This document shows positions 8,593 to 17,348 of a DNA stretch of 64,000 nt, in pieces. Source of the stretch: Pseudonocardia sp. EC080619-01 (lineage in GTDB: Bacteria; Actinomycetota; Actinomycetes; Mycobacteriales; Pseudonocardiaceae). The stretch's first letter is position 1; each line of letters starts with the position of its first letter. The stretch spans positions 372,001 through 436,000 of the forward strand of contig NZ_CP012185.1 of NCBI RefSeq assembly GCF_001420995.1, read 5' to 3'. The notes below the pieces were generated by a model. That model had not been told where the DNA came from. It searched no databases and saw nothing but the letters and a program-made list of their open reading frames with translations. Made by a program: the position numbers and the translations under genes.

Positions 8593-8771
8593 GCGCTCTT
8601 TGTTTCACAACGGACCAGCCTAGGCGAAGTAGCGCCGGAGTTGCCATCCTGTCCGGACACAGGAACCCTAGAGTGCAGCGATCTGGATAGACTCGCTCGC
8701 CGATCTAGCGAAGGCAGGAATCACCGGCACGATGTGCTTATCCCTACCGGGATTCGGCTCTGCGTTCCCTG

Positions 8772-8811
8772 ATCGACTCGTAGTCGATGTGACCGGTTGT
8801 CGAGAACCGGT
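8772..8811. repeat. Two adjacent perfect inverted repeats
   Basis: ATCGACT-CGT-AGTCGAT occupies 8772-8788 and ACCGGTT-(6)-AACCGGT occupies 8792-8811, directly before the IS21-like remnant. They may be the terminal structure or transposase-binding sites of that element, or an operator. Confidence 0.5.
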
Positions 8812-8823
8812 AAGATCGGAGAG

Positions 8824-9045
8824 GTGTCGACGACTGGAGGTGACGACCCCCTCAAGATCGTGAGAGGGTCGTCAAGGCGAAGGGAGTGGGCGGAGATCTG
8901 CCGGCTGCACCGGGCTGACGGTGTGTCGATCAGTGAGGTTGCTCGGCGGTTGCAAATCTTCCGGAACGCGTTGCGGTCGGCGTGGAGCTCGGACCGGGCG
9001 CCGAAGTAACAGCGTCCGCCGCGGAACTCGTCGGTAGATGCTGTC
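8824..9045 (+). pseudogene. IS21-family IstA transposase, N-terminal remnant
   Basis: The frame from GTG 8824 contains REWAEICRLHRADGVSISEV and ARRLQIFRNALRSAW, the N-terminal helix-turn-helix of IstA-type transposases. It meets a TAA at 9007-9009 and then continues in the same frame as QRPPRNSSVDAVE, the normal continuation of the family (APKYQRPPRG...VDAVE); Tyr has become a stop. After about 9045 the similarity ends, so the gene is truncated as well as stopped. No IstB ATPase gene is present. Confidence 0.65.
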
Positions 9046-9449
9046 GAGACAGTTTCCCACTCACCGCTGGCCGGAACGGCATCGCCGGGTCCAAGCTCGC
9101 GCGGACGCAGGCGCACCTACTTCGGCTGTGGGACGGTCACCCGGTGACTTGCGCCGCGACAATGGAGGCGGCGGGTCGCTCGTTCGTCGTTCTCGTCGCG
9201 ACCGAGCCGGAATGGGAACGCCGGGGCTACGGCGAAACCGTGTGACTCGCAAGGCCCCGCACGAGGGTCAGGGCTAGCTACCGGCCTGACCCTGGTCACG
9301 CCGCACGTAACCGCCCCCGGCGCGCTTGTGCACCAGCGGATCGGGTTCATCCGAACACCTTGATGGGTTCCTCACCATCGGCGGATGACGGGAAACATGG
9401 GATCGGCGGGCCCTGGTTGTGGTCGCCGGCGCCGGGTTAGAACAGCGCC
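9046..9449. other. Degraded intergenic DNA
   Basis: About 400 bp after the IS21-like remnant have no convincing gene. Short frames exist, but none carries recognisable motifs. The distal part presumably contains the promoter of the oxygenase gene starting at 9450. Confidence 0.4.
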
Positions 9450-10628
9450 ATGACAGCCCCAAACACCCGGCCGGTCGGCGGACGGGTCGTCGACCCCGCC
9501 ACTCGCGACCACCAAGAAGACCAGGTCGACCTGCTGCTGCAGTCGGTGCAGGTGGGCGACCCCCTGGCCGATGCCGTCGTCGCCGAGTTCGACGAACTCG
9601 GCGACGACGCGAAGGACGCTCTGCGACACGGTCTCGTTGCTGGCAGGGCCAGCGTGCCCGACGCGCCACCCGAGGTCGACGCGTTGCTCGCCGATGCCGA
9701 GACCGTGCCCGACTGGGTCGACACCGAGCTGCTGGCACAGGGAGACAAGGTGTCGCTGGCCGTGCCGGACCCGTGGAACCGGGTCGCGTTCTCCGCAGGC
9801 TCACTGACCCACACCTACAGCTCTCCGACGATCGCCCGGCTGCTGGTGGGTACGGGACGGCTGACCTCCACCGCGCCCCGACGGATCGCCGAGACCGGGC
9901 TGTGGAACGCCGCAGTGGTCCTGCCCGGGGGACTGCTGACCGGTGCCCCCGGCTACGTGCAGACGGTGCAGGTCCGGCTGCTGCACGCGCGGGTACGCGC
10001 CTCGGCCCTCGCGCACGGCTGGGACAGCGCCCGGTGGGGGGCACCGATCAACCAGGCCGACATCGCCCGGACCTGGCTGGACTTCACTCTGGTCCCCTTC
10101 TCTCTCCTGGAGATCGTTGGTTACCGGCTCACTGAGGTCGAGCAGCGCCGCCTATACAGCTACTGGTACCGAGTGGCTCATCTGCTGGGCCTCGACGAAC
10201 GGTTCTTCGTCGGTGTGGAGAGCCACCAGCAGGCCGACACCCTGTGCAACCTGTTCGACTCGACCCTCGCGCCGCCGGATGAGAACAGCAGAGCGCTGGT
10301 CGCAGCGTTGTACGGCGCGGCCGCCACCGGCCTCGCCGCCACACCGCAGTCACCGATGGACGAACAGGCCTGGCGCGAGCTGCTGCACGCGGTCGCACGG
10401 CGCCACCACGGCGACGAGGCCGCCGATGCCCTCGCGATCCCGCCTTCCCCACTCACCCCGCTGCTGCCCCTGATCGCTCTCGCGGAATCCAGGACACGTG
10501 CACACCAGCTCCGCTTCCCCGAGGTCCTGCGGCAGGCCGAGCAGGCGGGAATCGACCGTTTCCGCGCGTTCACCACGCTCCTGACTGACCACACCGCCTA
10601 CCAGACGCACATGGAGGGAACGCGGTGA
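9450..10628 (+). CDS. Oxygenase MpaB / Lcp family (DUF2236) protein
   Basis: A 392-residue protein of the family that includes latex-clearing protein Lcp and fungal MpaB, b-haem enzymes that oxidatively cleave isoprenoid chains. Typical segments are VPDPWNRVAFSAGSLTHTY, VQVRLLHARVRASALAHGW, WGAPINQADIARTWLDFTLV and a C-terminal helical region. The Arg-x-x-His-Ala-Arg-Val-Arg stretch corresponds to the family core near the haem ligand. No signal peptide is evident at MTAPNTRPVG, so it is probably cytoplasmic. Its TGA overlaps the start of a decayed P450 (GTGA at 10625-10628), which suggests the two once acted together. Exact substrate unknown. Confidence 0.85.
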   Translation: MTAPNTRPVGGRVVDPATRDHQEDQVDLLLQSVQVGDPLADAVVAEFDELGDDAKDALRHGLVAGRASVPDAPPEVDALLADAETVPDWVDTELLAQGDKVSLAVPDPWNRVAFSAGSLTHTYSSPTIARLLVGTGRLTSTAPRRIAETGLWNAAVVLPGGLLTGAPGYVQTVQVRLLHARVRASALAHGWDSARWGAPINQADIARTWLDFTLVPFSLLEIVGYRLTEVEQRRLYSYWYRVAHLLGLDERFFVGVESHQQADTLCNLFDSTLAPPDENSRALVAALYGAAATGLAATPQSPMDEQAWRELLHAVARRHHGDEAADALAIPPSPLTPLLPLIALAESRTRAHQLRFPEVLRQAEQAGIDRFRAFTTLLTDHTAYQTHMEGTR

Positions 10629-11176
10629 GCGCGACGCACGACGACCCACAGCTGGCGCACTGCACGCCCCCACCCTCACCGTCGACGACCCCGACGAGCT
10701 GTTCTCTGGCGACGACTTCTCCCACCCGCACGTCGTCCTCGCCGCAGTACGGGCGAAGAAGTCGGTGCGTGAGCTCACGCTGCCCGACGGCAAGGCGTGG
10801 TTGCTGACCCACTACGCGGACGTGCGTGCAGCGCTCATCGACCGCGACAGAACAAGGACTGGCGCTACAGCCTGCCCGCCGAGCAGCGCACCGACCACGC
10901 AGCCGCGGCGATGCCGATGATGCTGCTAATGGATCCGCCAGACCACACCCGGCTGCGCAAACTGGTCAGCCGATCATTCACAGTGCGGCGAATGAACGAA
11001 TTGGCGCCGCGGATAACGCAGATCACCCAGCAGCTGCTCGACGAGCTCCCCGCATTCGAGACGGTGGACTTGGTGTGGGCCCGTACGCGTCGGTGATCCC
11101 GGTCCGGGTGATCTGCAAGTTGCTCGGTGTCCCCGTCGAGGATCGCGAACAGCTTGCCACCCTAGCCCTGGGCTAA
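10625..11176 (+). pseudogene. Cytochrome P450, N-terminal remnant with frameshifts
   Basis: Read across three frames, this gives a typical P450 N-terminal third: AWLLTHYADVRAALIDRD, then MLLMDPPDHTRLRKLVSRSF (B'-C helix region), then VIPVRVICKLLGVPVEDR. Frameshifts fall near 10660, 10850 and 11080. The coding similarity stops at 11176, so the I-helix, ExxR and haem-Cys regions are missing. The GTG at 10625 overlaps the stop of the MpaB-like gene, the remains of translational coupling. Confidence 0.85.
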
Positions 11177-11393
11177 CGGGTGGGGCTCGATCCGTGCCCG
11201 ATCGTCACGCTGTCACGCCGAGTGCGCTTGGGCGATCGACCACGCTGTCGGGGATCGGTACCGCGGTCGAGCGTGTTGATGGGATGACGCCGTGGAGCGT
11301 CGACGTTCAGGGCAGGCGCTCGGGGTGAGCAGAGTGATCGTCCTGTTAGAGCTAAGCTGGTCCAACAAGTGTCGATCCGGGAGCGTGTGCACT
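11177..11393. promoter_or_regulatory. Intergenic region before the interrupted GntR gene
   Basis: No gene seen. It lies between the P450 remnant and the GTG at 11394 and presumably held the promoter of the GntR-type gene. Confidence 0.3.
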
Positions 11394-11443
11394 GTGGCCC
11401 CTCGCGGGACGTCACGTCGGATTGCGGACGAGTTGCGTGTGCG

Positions 11444-12531
11444 ACTGACGGAGGTCGACTACGCCTGGGTCTCGCCGGTGGTCTTCTGCCGGAGCCTCTC
11501 ATAGGGCGTCTGCCCGCCGAGGCCTCCGTGGGGGCGGTGGTAGTTGTAGTAGTCCTCCCACTCGCGCAGCTTGTCGTCGAAGGTCTTGCTGTCGTCGATG
11601 ACGACGCCGTCGAGGAGTCGGTAGAACTCCTCGGCGTCGATGCGGTGCGAGCGCTCCACCTTCCCGTTCAGGCGCGGGGTGCGGGGCTTGATGTAGGCGT
11701 GCTGGATGCCCTTGTCGAGGGCGTGCCAGTGGAACCCGGACTGGAACTCGGCACCGTTGTCGGTCTGGATCACGTCGACCTTGAACGGCAAGCGTTCGAG
11801 CACGTGGTCGAGGAACGCGACCGCGGTCTTCTGGTCGGCCTTCGGGTAGATCTTGAGCACCCGCAGCCGAGTGCAGTCGTCGATCGCGGTGAACTGGTAG
11901 AAGCGCCGCCGGCGCCGCCCGGCCAGCTTCGTCGGCTCGCCCATCGGGTTCCCGACCTCCACGGCGGGAGCGGACTTCGACCTGGCAGGGCTGTTGTCGG
12001 CCGCGGCCGGGATCGCTTCGACGAACTTGACGTCGATCTGGACCCGGTGGCCGGGCTGGGCCTTCTCATAGCGCTTCCACCGGCGGTCACGGCGCTGGTA
12101 GCGCTGCGAGGCCGGCAGACGGTTGAGGTCGAGACGCTTGAGGATCCGCCACACACCGGACGGGCTGATCGTGACGTCGTGGTAGCGGGCCAGGTACATG
12201 ACGATCTTCCTGGGGCCGAAGTGATAGGTGCGGCGCAGGTGCACGATCTTGTCGACGACCTCGGCTTGGGTGGCGTTCGGGCTGTGGTGTGGGCGGTGGG
12301 AGCGCTCGCGCAGCCCTTCGGGGCCGTCGGCCTCGAAGCGGCGTAGCCAGGTGTAGTAGCACTGGCGGCTGATGCCGTAGTAGCGGCAGGTCATCGCGAC
12401 GTTGCCGCTGACTTCCTCGGCGTGGCGCAGCACCGCCAGGCGGCGACGGACCTGGCGGTCCTGCAGTGGATCACTCACGAACAGGTCTCCTAATGATCAA
12501 GAGACCCAGGTGTCAACCCTCACCGTCAGTT
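11444..12531. mobile_element. IS481-family insertion sequence
   Basis: The 1088 bp element is bounded by 30-base imperfect inverted repeats. Both ends begin ACTGACGG (11444-11451 and the complement of 12524-12531) and both reach CCTGGGTCTC (11464-11473 and the complement of 12502-12511) after a divergent 12-base middle. The transposase stop lies inside the left repeat region. The size and single gene fit IS481. Confidence 0.75.
11459..12478 (-). CDS. IS481-family transposase
   Basis: A 339-residue transposase with an N-terminal HTH (MTCRYYGISRQCYYTWLRRF) and a DDE integrase core. The motifs are VQIDVKFVEA (first Asp), VDVIQTDNGAEF (second Asp) and GKVERSHRIDAEEF (Glu), followed by YNYHRPHGGLGGQTPYERL at the C-terminus. 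The frame is complete, so the enzyme may be active. It lies antisense within the GntR gene it interrupted. Confidence 0.93.
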   Translation of the reverse strand: MSDPLQDRQVRRRLAVLRHAEEVSGNVAMTCRYYGISRQCYYTWLRRFEADGPEGLRERSHRPHHSPNATQAEVVDKIVHLRRTYHFGPRKIVMYLARYHDVTISPSGVWRILKRLDLNRLPASQRYQRRDRRWKRYEKAQPGHRVQIDVKFVEAIPAAADNSPARSKSAPAVEVGNPMGEPTKLAGRRRRRFYQFTAIDDCTRLRVLKIYPKADQKTAVAFLDHVLERLPFKVDVIQTDNGAEFQSGFHWHALDKGIQHAYIKPRTPRLNGKVERSHRIDAEEFYRLLDGVVIDDSKTFDDKLREWEDYYNYHRPHGGLGGQTPYERLRQKTTGETQA

Positions 12532-12904
12532 CTAGAACTAGCCGAGCAGTGCGACGTTGCTCGGGGGACTGTGCGCGTCGCCCTGGTAGCACTCGTGGAT
12601 GAGAGCTTGGTCGAAGTCGTCCCGGGCGTCAGTCGGCGAGCTGCTGGCGGGCACAGCGTGGATCGGACCAGCGCGTACAGCCGTATCGCCCACGACTTCG
12701 CCGAGCAGATTCATGCCGGCGTCCTTGGACCGGGTGCACCGTTGCCGAGTGAGGCGACCGTGATGGAGCAGTACGACGTCTCCCGGAACACGGCACGACG
12801 AGCATTCAAGGTGCTGGCTGAGTCCGGGGCTGTAGTTGTGCGGCACGGGGTCGGCGCATTCGTGCGGCCTGCTGAGCCCTGACCGAGGGCGCTACGGTCG
12901 CTCC

Positions 12905-13483
12905 ATGACGAGCCCGGAGGGCGTCTCGCCGGACGTCTGGCATGTGCACGGCGAGCGCGTGATCTACGCCAACGAGTGGGTCACCGTCGGCCTGGCCGAC
13001 ATCTCTCAGCCGTCCGGCGATCGCTTCGAGCATCACACCGTCACGCTTCCCGCGGCGGCCATGATGGTCGTCCTGGACGACGACGGACGCAATGTCCTGC
13101 TGTCCTGGCGGCACCGCTTCGTGCAGGATCTGTGGAACTGGGAACTCCCCGGTGGCCTGGTCGACGATGGCGAGTCGCCTGCCGAGACCGCGGCTCGCGA
13201 GGTCGAGGAAGAGACCGGCTACCGGCCCCGGACGGTCGAGCATTTCGTGACGTTCGAGCCTATGGCCGGGACCGTGCGCAGCTCGCACCATGTCTTCCTC
13301 GCGCGCGGCGCCGAGCGGGTCGCCGATCCGACGGAGCTCAACGAGGGCATCCTCTGTTGGGTGCCGCTTGCGGACGTCCCAGGGCTGATTGCGACCGGCA
13401 AGATCGGCAACTCCGGCGCGCTGGTCGGGCTGCTGCACGTTCTGGCGTTGTCCGGGCCTTCGGCGCCGTCACGGTTTGAGTAG
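12905..13483 (+). CDS. NUDIX hydrolase (ADP-ribose pyrophosphatase-like)
   Basis: A 192-residue NUDIX protein. The NUDIX box starts at GGLVDDGE and continues to REVEEETGY, matching the G-x5-E-x7-R-E-U-x-E-E-x-G-U pattern that binds Mg2+ and the pyrophosphate. The upstream WNWELPGG is typical of the ADP-ribose/sugar-nucleotide subgroup. The start at 12905 is the only sensible ATG. It stands 22 bp after the GntR remnant on the same strand, so that regulator may once have preceded it in an operon. A strong hairpin follows at 13500. Confidence 0.9.
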   Translation: MTSPEGVSPDVWHVHGERVIYANEWVTVGLADISQPSGDRFEHHTVTLPAAAMMVVLDDDGRNVLLSWRHRFVQDLWNWELPGGLVDDGESPAETAAREVEEETGYRPRTVEHFVTFEPMAGTVRSSHHVFLARGAERVADPTELNEGILCWVPLADVPGLIATGKIGNSGALVGLLHVLALSGPSAPSRFE

Positions 13484-13499
13484 CTCGTGGATTCGCGTC

Positions 13500-13535
13500 G
13501 CCGCCTGACCGGCCGAGTCCGGCCGGCCAGGCGGC
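13500..13535 (+). terminator. Hairpin terminator after the NUDIX gene
   Basis: The arms GCCGCCTGACCGGCC (13500-13514) and GGCCGGCCAGGCGGC (13521-13535) pair over 15 bases with one mismatch around a 6-base loop, 17 bp after the stop. There is no T-tract, as is common for high-GC actinobacterial terminators. Confidence 0.65.
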
Positions 13536-13884
13536 CAGCGCGTTCCGCCGGGGCTCGCGACTCGGCGACCTCACAGTGCGCCCGCCGTGCCAGCGAGGTC
13601 CGCGCGCATGCTGACCTCCGCTCGGCCTACTGATCTTCGAACATCACAACCAGAGCGGTCCCGAGGTCGTAGGTACTGCCGTTTCGCCAGGCCTGCGTTG
13701 TGCTGACGACCCGACTGCTCGATCTCCGCGGTCCGTTACTCCTGGTCGACATACATCGGCGTCACCACTCACGCAGGGCTCCGTTCACTGGTTAGATCTG
13801 CTGGCCCGCAATCTTTCTGATCGACTCCCCGACTCGACACCACACCTGTTCTCAGAATCAGGTACGGTTGATCGGCTCGCGCCA
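13536..13884. other. Intergenic, no gene seen
   Basis: About 350 bp lie between convergent genes (NUDIX plus, transporter minus). Nothing recognisable was found. Confidence 0.5.
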
Positions 13885-15237
13885 TCAAGCGGGTGCTTCT
13901 TCACTGTTTGCGCTTGTAGCGGACGAACTATCGGTAGCGCTCGACGTCGGAGAATGCGAGGTGCGTCGGCGAGGAATGAGTGCAATGAATACCGCCCCGA
14001 GAAGTGCGGGTATGGCGAACCCGTAGAAGTTCCACTCGAATCCGATGCCGGCAGCCAGAACCCAGCCCCCGAAGAGCGGGCCGATGATTGCTCCGATTCG
14101 GCCGACTCCGAGCGACCAACCGAGAGCGGTGGCTCGGATTCTAGCCGGGTAATAGACCGCGACGAATCCGTTGATCAGGATCTGGGTGCCGACACTACCG
14201 AGTCCGGCCACGGCGACGGCGACCATGAGTAGTCCGGTGCCGACCTGCTGACTCAGCACGAGCAGGCAGGTCGTGGCGAGCAGAAAGGCTGCGATAGTGA
14301 CGGGCTTGGGCCCGAATCGGTCGGCGAGCAGGGATGCGGCGATGCCGCCCACGATCGCGCCGAGGTTGAGGACGAGCAGGAACGTCAGGGCCGACCCCAG
14401 TGGATACCCAGCTTGTCGCATGATCTGGGGCAGCCACGTGTTGAGGCCGTATACCAGGAGCAGACCACAGAAGCTGGTGGTCCCAAACAGGAGCGTGGCG
14501 CTGGCAGAGCCGGGCCGAAACAAGGCCCTGGGGCCTGACGGTCCGGCGGCCGAAGCGCGTTCGAGGCGCAGGGCGTCGAGATCGAGCCCGTAGCGTTCGG
14601 CCAGTGCAGCTGCCTCGTCGTCGCGGCCCTTGGCGAGCAGGAATCCGACCGATTCCGGAAGAAACTTCCAGGCCAGTGGGAGGATGATCAGTAGTGGGGC
14701 GGCGCCGATCGCGAACAGCAGTCGCCAACCGTGCTCGGCGAGGAAAGCAAGCGCAAGGACGGCTGCCAGCACACCGCCGACCGAGTAGCCTGCGAACATC
14801 AACGCGTTGTACAGCTGCCGTCGTCGGGGTGGAGCGTACTCGACCGTCAGAGCGACTGCTGACGGGATGACCCCGCCCAGGCCGAGACCAGCCAGGAACC
14901 GTGCGATGCCGAGGGTCGTCGGGTCCGGGGCCAGCGCACACGCGATCATGAGCACCGAGAACACCGTGATACCGATGAGCATCGTTCGGCGGCGGCCGAT
15001 GACGTCGGTGATCGCACCGGCGGCGAGGGCTCCGATGAGCATGCCCATCAGGGCGTAGCTGCCGATCGCGCCGGCTTGGGCGGGGCCCATGTCCCAGCCG
15101 GGCTCGGTCAGCAGGCTGGGCACTGCGGATCCGTAGACGATCAGGTCGTAGCCGTCGAAGACGATGGTGAGGAAGCACAGGGCGACCACGGAAAGTCCTG
15201 ATCGCGCGGGTCCGGTCGACAGTGACACGGGGACCAC
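13885..15237 (-). CDS. MFS transporter, aromatic acid:H+ symporter family
   Basis: A 450-residue, 12-helix major facilitator. It shows the AAHS-family motif FDGYDLIVYGSAVPSLL in helix 1, where the Asp residues matter for aromatic acid transport, and the MFS loop motif GAITDVIGRRRTMLIG between helices 2 and 3. A second such motif, LADRFGPKPVTI, lies between helices 8 and 9. Family members import gentisate, 3- or 4-hydroxybenzoate, protocatechuate or vanillate. It is the last gene of the P450-dioxygenase-reductase operon, fitting uptake of the pathway's substrate or gentisate. The start is a GTG at 15237; a second GTG at 15228 has AAAGGTGG upstream and is equally possible. Confidence 0.9.
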   Translation of the reverse strand: MVPVSLSTGPARSGLSVVALCFLTIVFDGYDLIVYGSAVPSLLTEPGWDMGPAQAGAIGSYALMGMLIGALAAGAITDVIGRRRTMLIGITVFSVLMIACALAPDPTTLGIARFLAGLGLGGVIPSAVALTVEYAPPRRRQLYNALMFAGYSVGGVLAAVLALAFLAEHGWRLLFAIGAAPLLIILPLAWKFLPESVGFLLAKGRDDEAAALAERYGLDLDALRLERASAAGPSGPRALFRPGSASATLLFGTTSFCGLLLVYGLNTWLPQIMRQAGYPLGSALTFLLVLNLGAIVGGIAASLLADRFGPKPVTIAAFLLATTCLLVLSQQVGTGLLMVAVAVAGLGSVGTQILINGFVAVYYPARIRATALGWSLGVGRIGAIIGPLFGGWVLAAGIGFEWNFYGFAIPALLGAVFIALIPRRRTSHSPTSSATDSSSATSANSEEAPA

Positions 15238-15327
15238 CTTTCACTGGATGTATCGCCCCCGCGGTGCAACAAGCCCGGCGGTGGGGGTACGAGAGTGGTA
15301 CTTCAGGGATAGTGCGGTGGGCGAGAA

Positions 15328-15350
15328 GTTCAGGTCAGGTTGTCCTGAAC
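15328..15350. repeat. Inverted repeat between reductase and transporter genes
   Basis: GTTCAGG (15328-15334) and CCTGAAC (15344-15350) form a perfect 7-base inverted repeat with a 9-base spacer. It lies in the 145 bp gap inside the minus-strand operon. It could be an operator giving the transporter its own promoter, or a weak internal terminator. Confidence 0.4.
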
Positions 15351-15382
15351 GCTCGACAGCTACCGCGGAGGGGCTCGCGTGA

Positions 15383-16345
15383 TCAGAGGTCGAGAGTGAT
15401 CTTTGGGGTTTTCGATCTGCTGACGCAGATCATCATGGTGTTTCCGGAGTCGCGTTCGGCATCGTCGAGTACTGTGTCCCGGTGCAGAGGAACCCCGGCG
15501 AGGACTCGGGTTTCGCAGGTGCCGCAGTAGCCTTCCTCGCAAGAATAGTCGAGCTGTGGTGCTCGTTCCAGAACCGTCTCCAGCACGGTCTTGTCTGGTG
15601 GGACGGAGAGGGTGACGCCGGTGCGGGCAAGCTCCACCTCGAATGCCGAGTCCTCGCAGTTCGCACTGTTTTGTGGTGGCGAGTTTGGGGGCGCGCCGAA
15701 GCGTTCCAAGTGTAAAGCCCCGGGTGGGAGCCGTGCCGCGCAGTGTTGTTCCACGGCTTGCAAGAGACCGTCGGGGCCGCAGCAGTAGATGGCGGTGTCG
15801 TTGTCCGCATGGCCGACGATCTCCTCCAGGTCGAGTAGGCCGTCGATGTCCTGCGGTACGAGGGTGGTCGTACCTCCTTGGAGGTCGGCGATCTCCTGCC
15901 GGAAGGCCATCGTGTCCAGCGAGCGTCCACCGTAGATCAGCTGCCACGGAGCTGTGACATCGCCAAGCATTGCGAGGATCGGGGTGATGCCGATACCGCC
16001 CGCAATGAATAGATAGCGGTCCGCCGGCACAAGGGGGAAGCGGTTGCGCGGCGCGCTGACACGCATCGTCGTCCCGGTGAGGTGCGTGTTATGCACTTCG
16101 AGCGAGCCGCCTCGCCCGTGCTCCTCTCGCAAGACGCCGATGCGGTAGTGCGTCCGGTCGGTAGGGTTGCTGCACAACGAGTACTGGCGGATTCGACCGG
16201 ACGGCAAGGTCACATCGATGTGCGCTCCCGGTTGCCATTCTGGCAGCAGCTCTCCGTCTGGGTGCACGAGGTGCAGCCCGAGTACACCAACTGCCTCCGT
16301 CGTGGTCCGCTGGACAAGCAGGTCCAGGCCGCTGGCGGTGGTCAA
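15383..16345 (-). CDS. PDR-type oxidoreductase (FMN/NADH/[2Fe-2S])
   Basis: A 320-residue single-chain reductase of the phthalate dioxygenase reductase family. An N-terminal FMN barrel has RQYSLCSNPTD. The NAD(P)H domain follows with FIAGGIGITPILAML. The C-terminal plant-type ferredoxin domain carries ligands in SCEEGYCGTCE (C-x4-C-x2-C) and a final Cys in MMICVSRS. Such proteins pass electrons to Rieske oxygenases (VanB, PobB) or to P450s. No Rieske oxygenase is nearby, whereas a P450 heads this operon, so it probably serves that P450. This is the same domain order as the reductase half of the self-sufficient CYP116B enzymes. It starts 10 bp after the dioxygenase gene. Confidence 0.9.
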   Translation of the reverse strand: MTTASGLDLLVQRTTTEAVGVLGLHLVHPDGELLPEWQPGAHIDVTLPSGRIRQYSLCSNPTDRTHYRIGVLREEHGRGGSLEVHNTHLTGTTMRVSAPRNRFPLVPADRYLFIAGGIGITPILAMLGDVTAPWQLIYGGRSLDTMAFRQEIADLQGGTTTLVPQDIDGLLDLEEIVGHADNDTAIYCCGPDGLLQAVEQHCAARLPPGALHLERFGAPPNSPPQNSANCEDSAFEVELARTGVTLSVPPDKTVLETVLERAPQLDYSCEEGYCGTCETRVLAGVPLHRDTVLDDAERDSGNTMMICVSRSKTPKITLDL

Positions 16346-16355
16346 TGTGACCTCC

Positions 16356-17348
16356 TCAGGACGAGTCGCGGCCGGTGACGGGCTCTTCGAGAGTCAGGCC
16401 GAGAGCGTCGATGACCGGTGCATCGGAGAACGAGAACAGCAGCGCGTCGTTGGTAGTGGTGTTGCTGTGGTCGTGAACGGCCCACACCGGGACTGCGAAG
16501 GTGTCGCCCTTGCTCCATGCCAAGCGACGGTTGCCGACCGTGGACACCCCGGAGCCGGAGACGACATGGTAGACGACGCTGTGCGAGTGGCGGTGCGCCG
16601 ATGTCTGGGTGCCGGGCCGCAGTAGCTGCATGGCCGCGGAAAGCGTCGGCATGATCGGGCCACAGGTCTCTGGATCCCGGTATTCGACGATGATGTCGTC
16701 GAACGGGTCACCCGGTCCGGAGCGACGGGCATCGAGTTCGGAGCGCATCTGTGCGAAGGGGAACGCGTGCGGCGTGACATCGGCGGGTGAGGGCAGCGCC
16801 AGCACTGATGCGTCGCCCTCGGTGAACTCGGCGAACACAGCCGGCAGATCGTGGATGAGTGGAAGGTCTAGTCCGTCCAACCAGATCATCGGTGCCGTCG
16901 CTGCGGCCGAGTGGCCGTGGCCGTGCCAGGTCCAGTTCGGGGTACGGATCACGTCACCGGGGGCCATCTCGTAGCGCGTGCCGTCGACGTCGGTCCAGCC
17001 CGACTCGCCTTCGATGATGAACCGGAGCGCGGCCGGCGTGTGGCGGTGCGGCGGCGCCGCCTCGCCGGGAAGCACCAGCTGCAGCGCCGCCCACAGCGTG
17101 TCGGTCGAGCGAGCCAGCTGACCAGGGCGAGTGCCGGGATTGTCGAACGCGATGACCCGCCGGTCGGACTCCTCCGGCGTCACCAGCGAGCCTGCCTCGG
17201 TCAGTAGTTCGCGGGCCTCGGCGTACGGCCACAGGTACGGCACCATCGCGGTGGACGGTGCCTTCGTCAATGCACCACTCATTCGCCACAAGGCCCCGTA
17301 GTGTCGGTCGGCGAGACGGTCGTAGTAGCTGTCGAGCTGGGCAGTCAT
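16356..17348 (-). CDS. Gentisate 1,2-dioxygenase-like bicupin
   Basis: A 330-residue protein with two cupin domains. The N-terminal cupin has PPHRHTPAALRFIIEGE and PNWTWHGHGH, the conserved Fe(II) His ligands of gentisate 1,2-dioxygenases. The C-terminal cupin has SAHRHSHSVVYHVVSGSG and AVHDHSN. The enzyme opens the ring of gentisate (2,5-dihydroxybenzoate) to maleylpyruvate; related members act on salicylate or 1-hydroxy-2-naphthoate. It is slightly shorter than the usual 340-370 residues. The ATG at 17348 overlaps the TGA of the P450 gene (ATGA), so coupling is tight. Neighbouring FAH hydrolase and aromatic transporter genes support a gentisate route. Confidence 0.88.
   Translation of the reverse strand: MTAQLDSYYDRLADRHYGALWRMSGALTKAPSTAMVPYLWPYAEARELLTEAGSLVTPEESDRRVIAFDNPGTRPGQLARSTDTLWAALQLVLPGEAAPPHRHTPAALRFIIEGESGWTDVDGTRYEMAPGDVIRTPNWTWHGHGHSAAATAPMIWLDGLDLPLIHDLPAVFAEFTEGDASVLALPSPADVTPHAFPFAQMRSELDARRSGPGDPFDDIIVEYRDPETCGPIMPTLSAAMQLLRPGTQTSAHRHSHSVVYHVVSGSGVSTVGNRRLAWSKGDTFAVPVWAVHDHSNTTTNDALLFSFSDAPVIDALGLTLEEPVTGRDSS

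Larger units (their letters stand above)
11394..12882 (+). pseudogene. GntR-type regulator with two HTH domains, split by IS481
   Basis: The left piece (GTG 11394 to about 11443) encodes PRGTSRRIADELRVR, the start of a GntR winged helix. The right piece resumes at about 12525 with SVLELAEQCDVARGTVRVAL and VDESLVEVVPGVSRR, and then contains a second complete GntR winged helix: YSRIAHDFAEQIHAGVLGPG, LPSEATVMEQYDVSRNTARR, VVRHGVGAFV. The IS481 element sits between the pieces. The roughly 15-20 residues that should link them are not seen, so some sequence was lost or altered at the insertion. A short protein starting within the IS could still carry the second domain. Two tandem GntR HTH domains without an effector domain are unusual. 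Confidence 0.7.
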
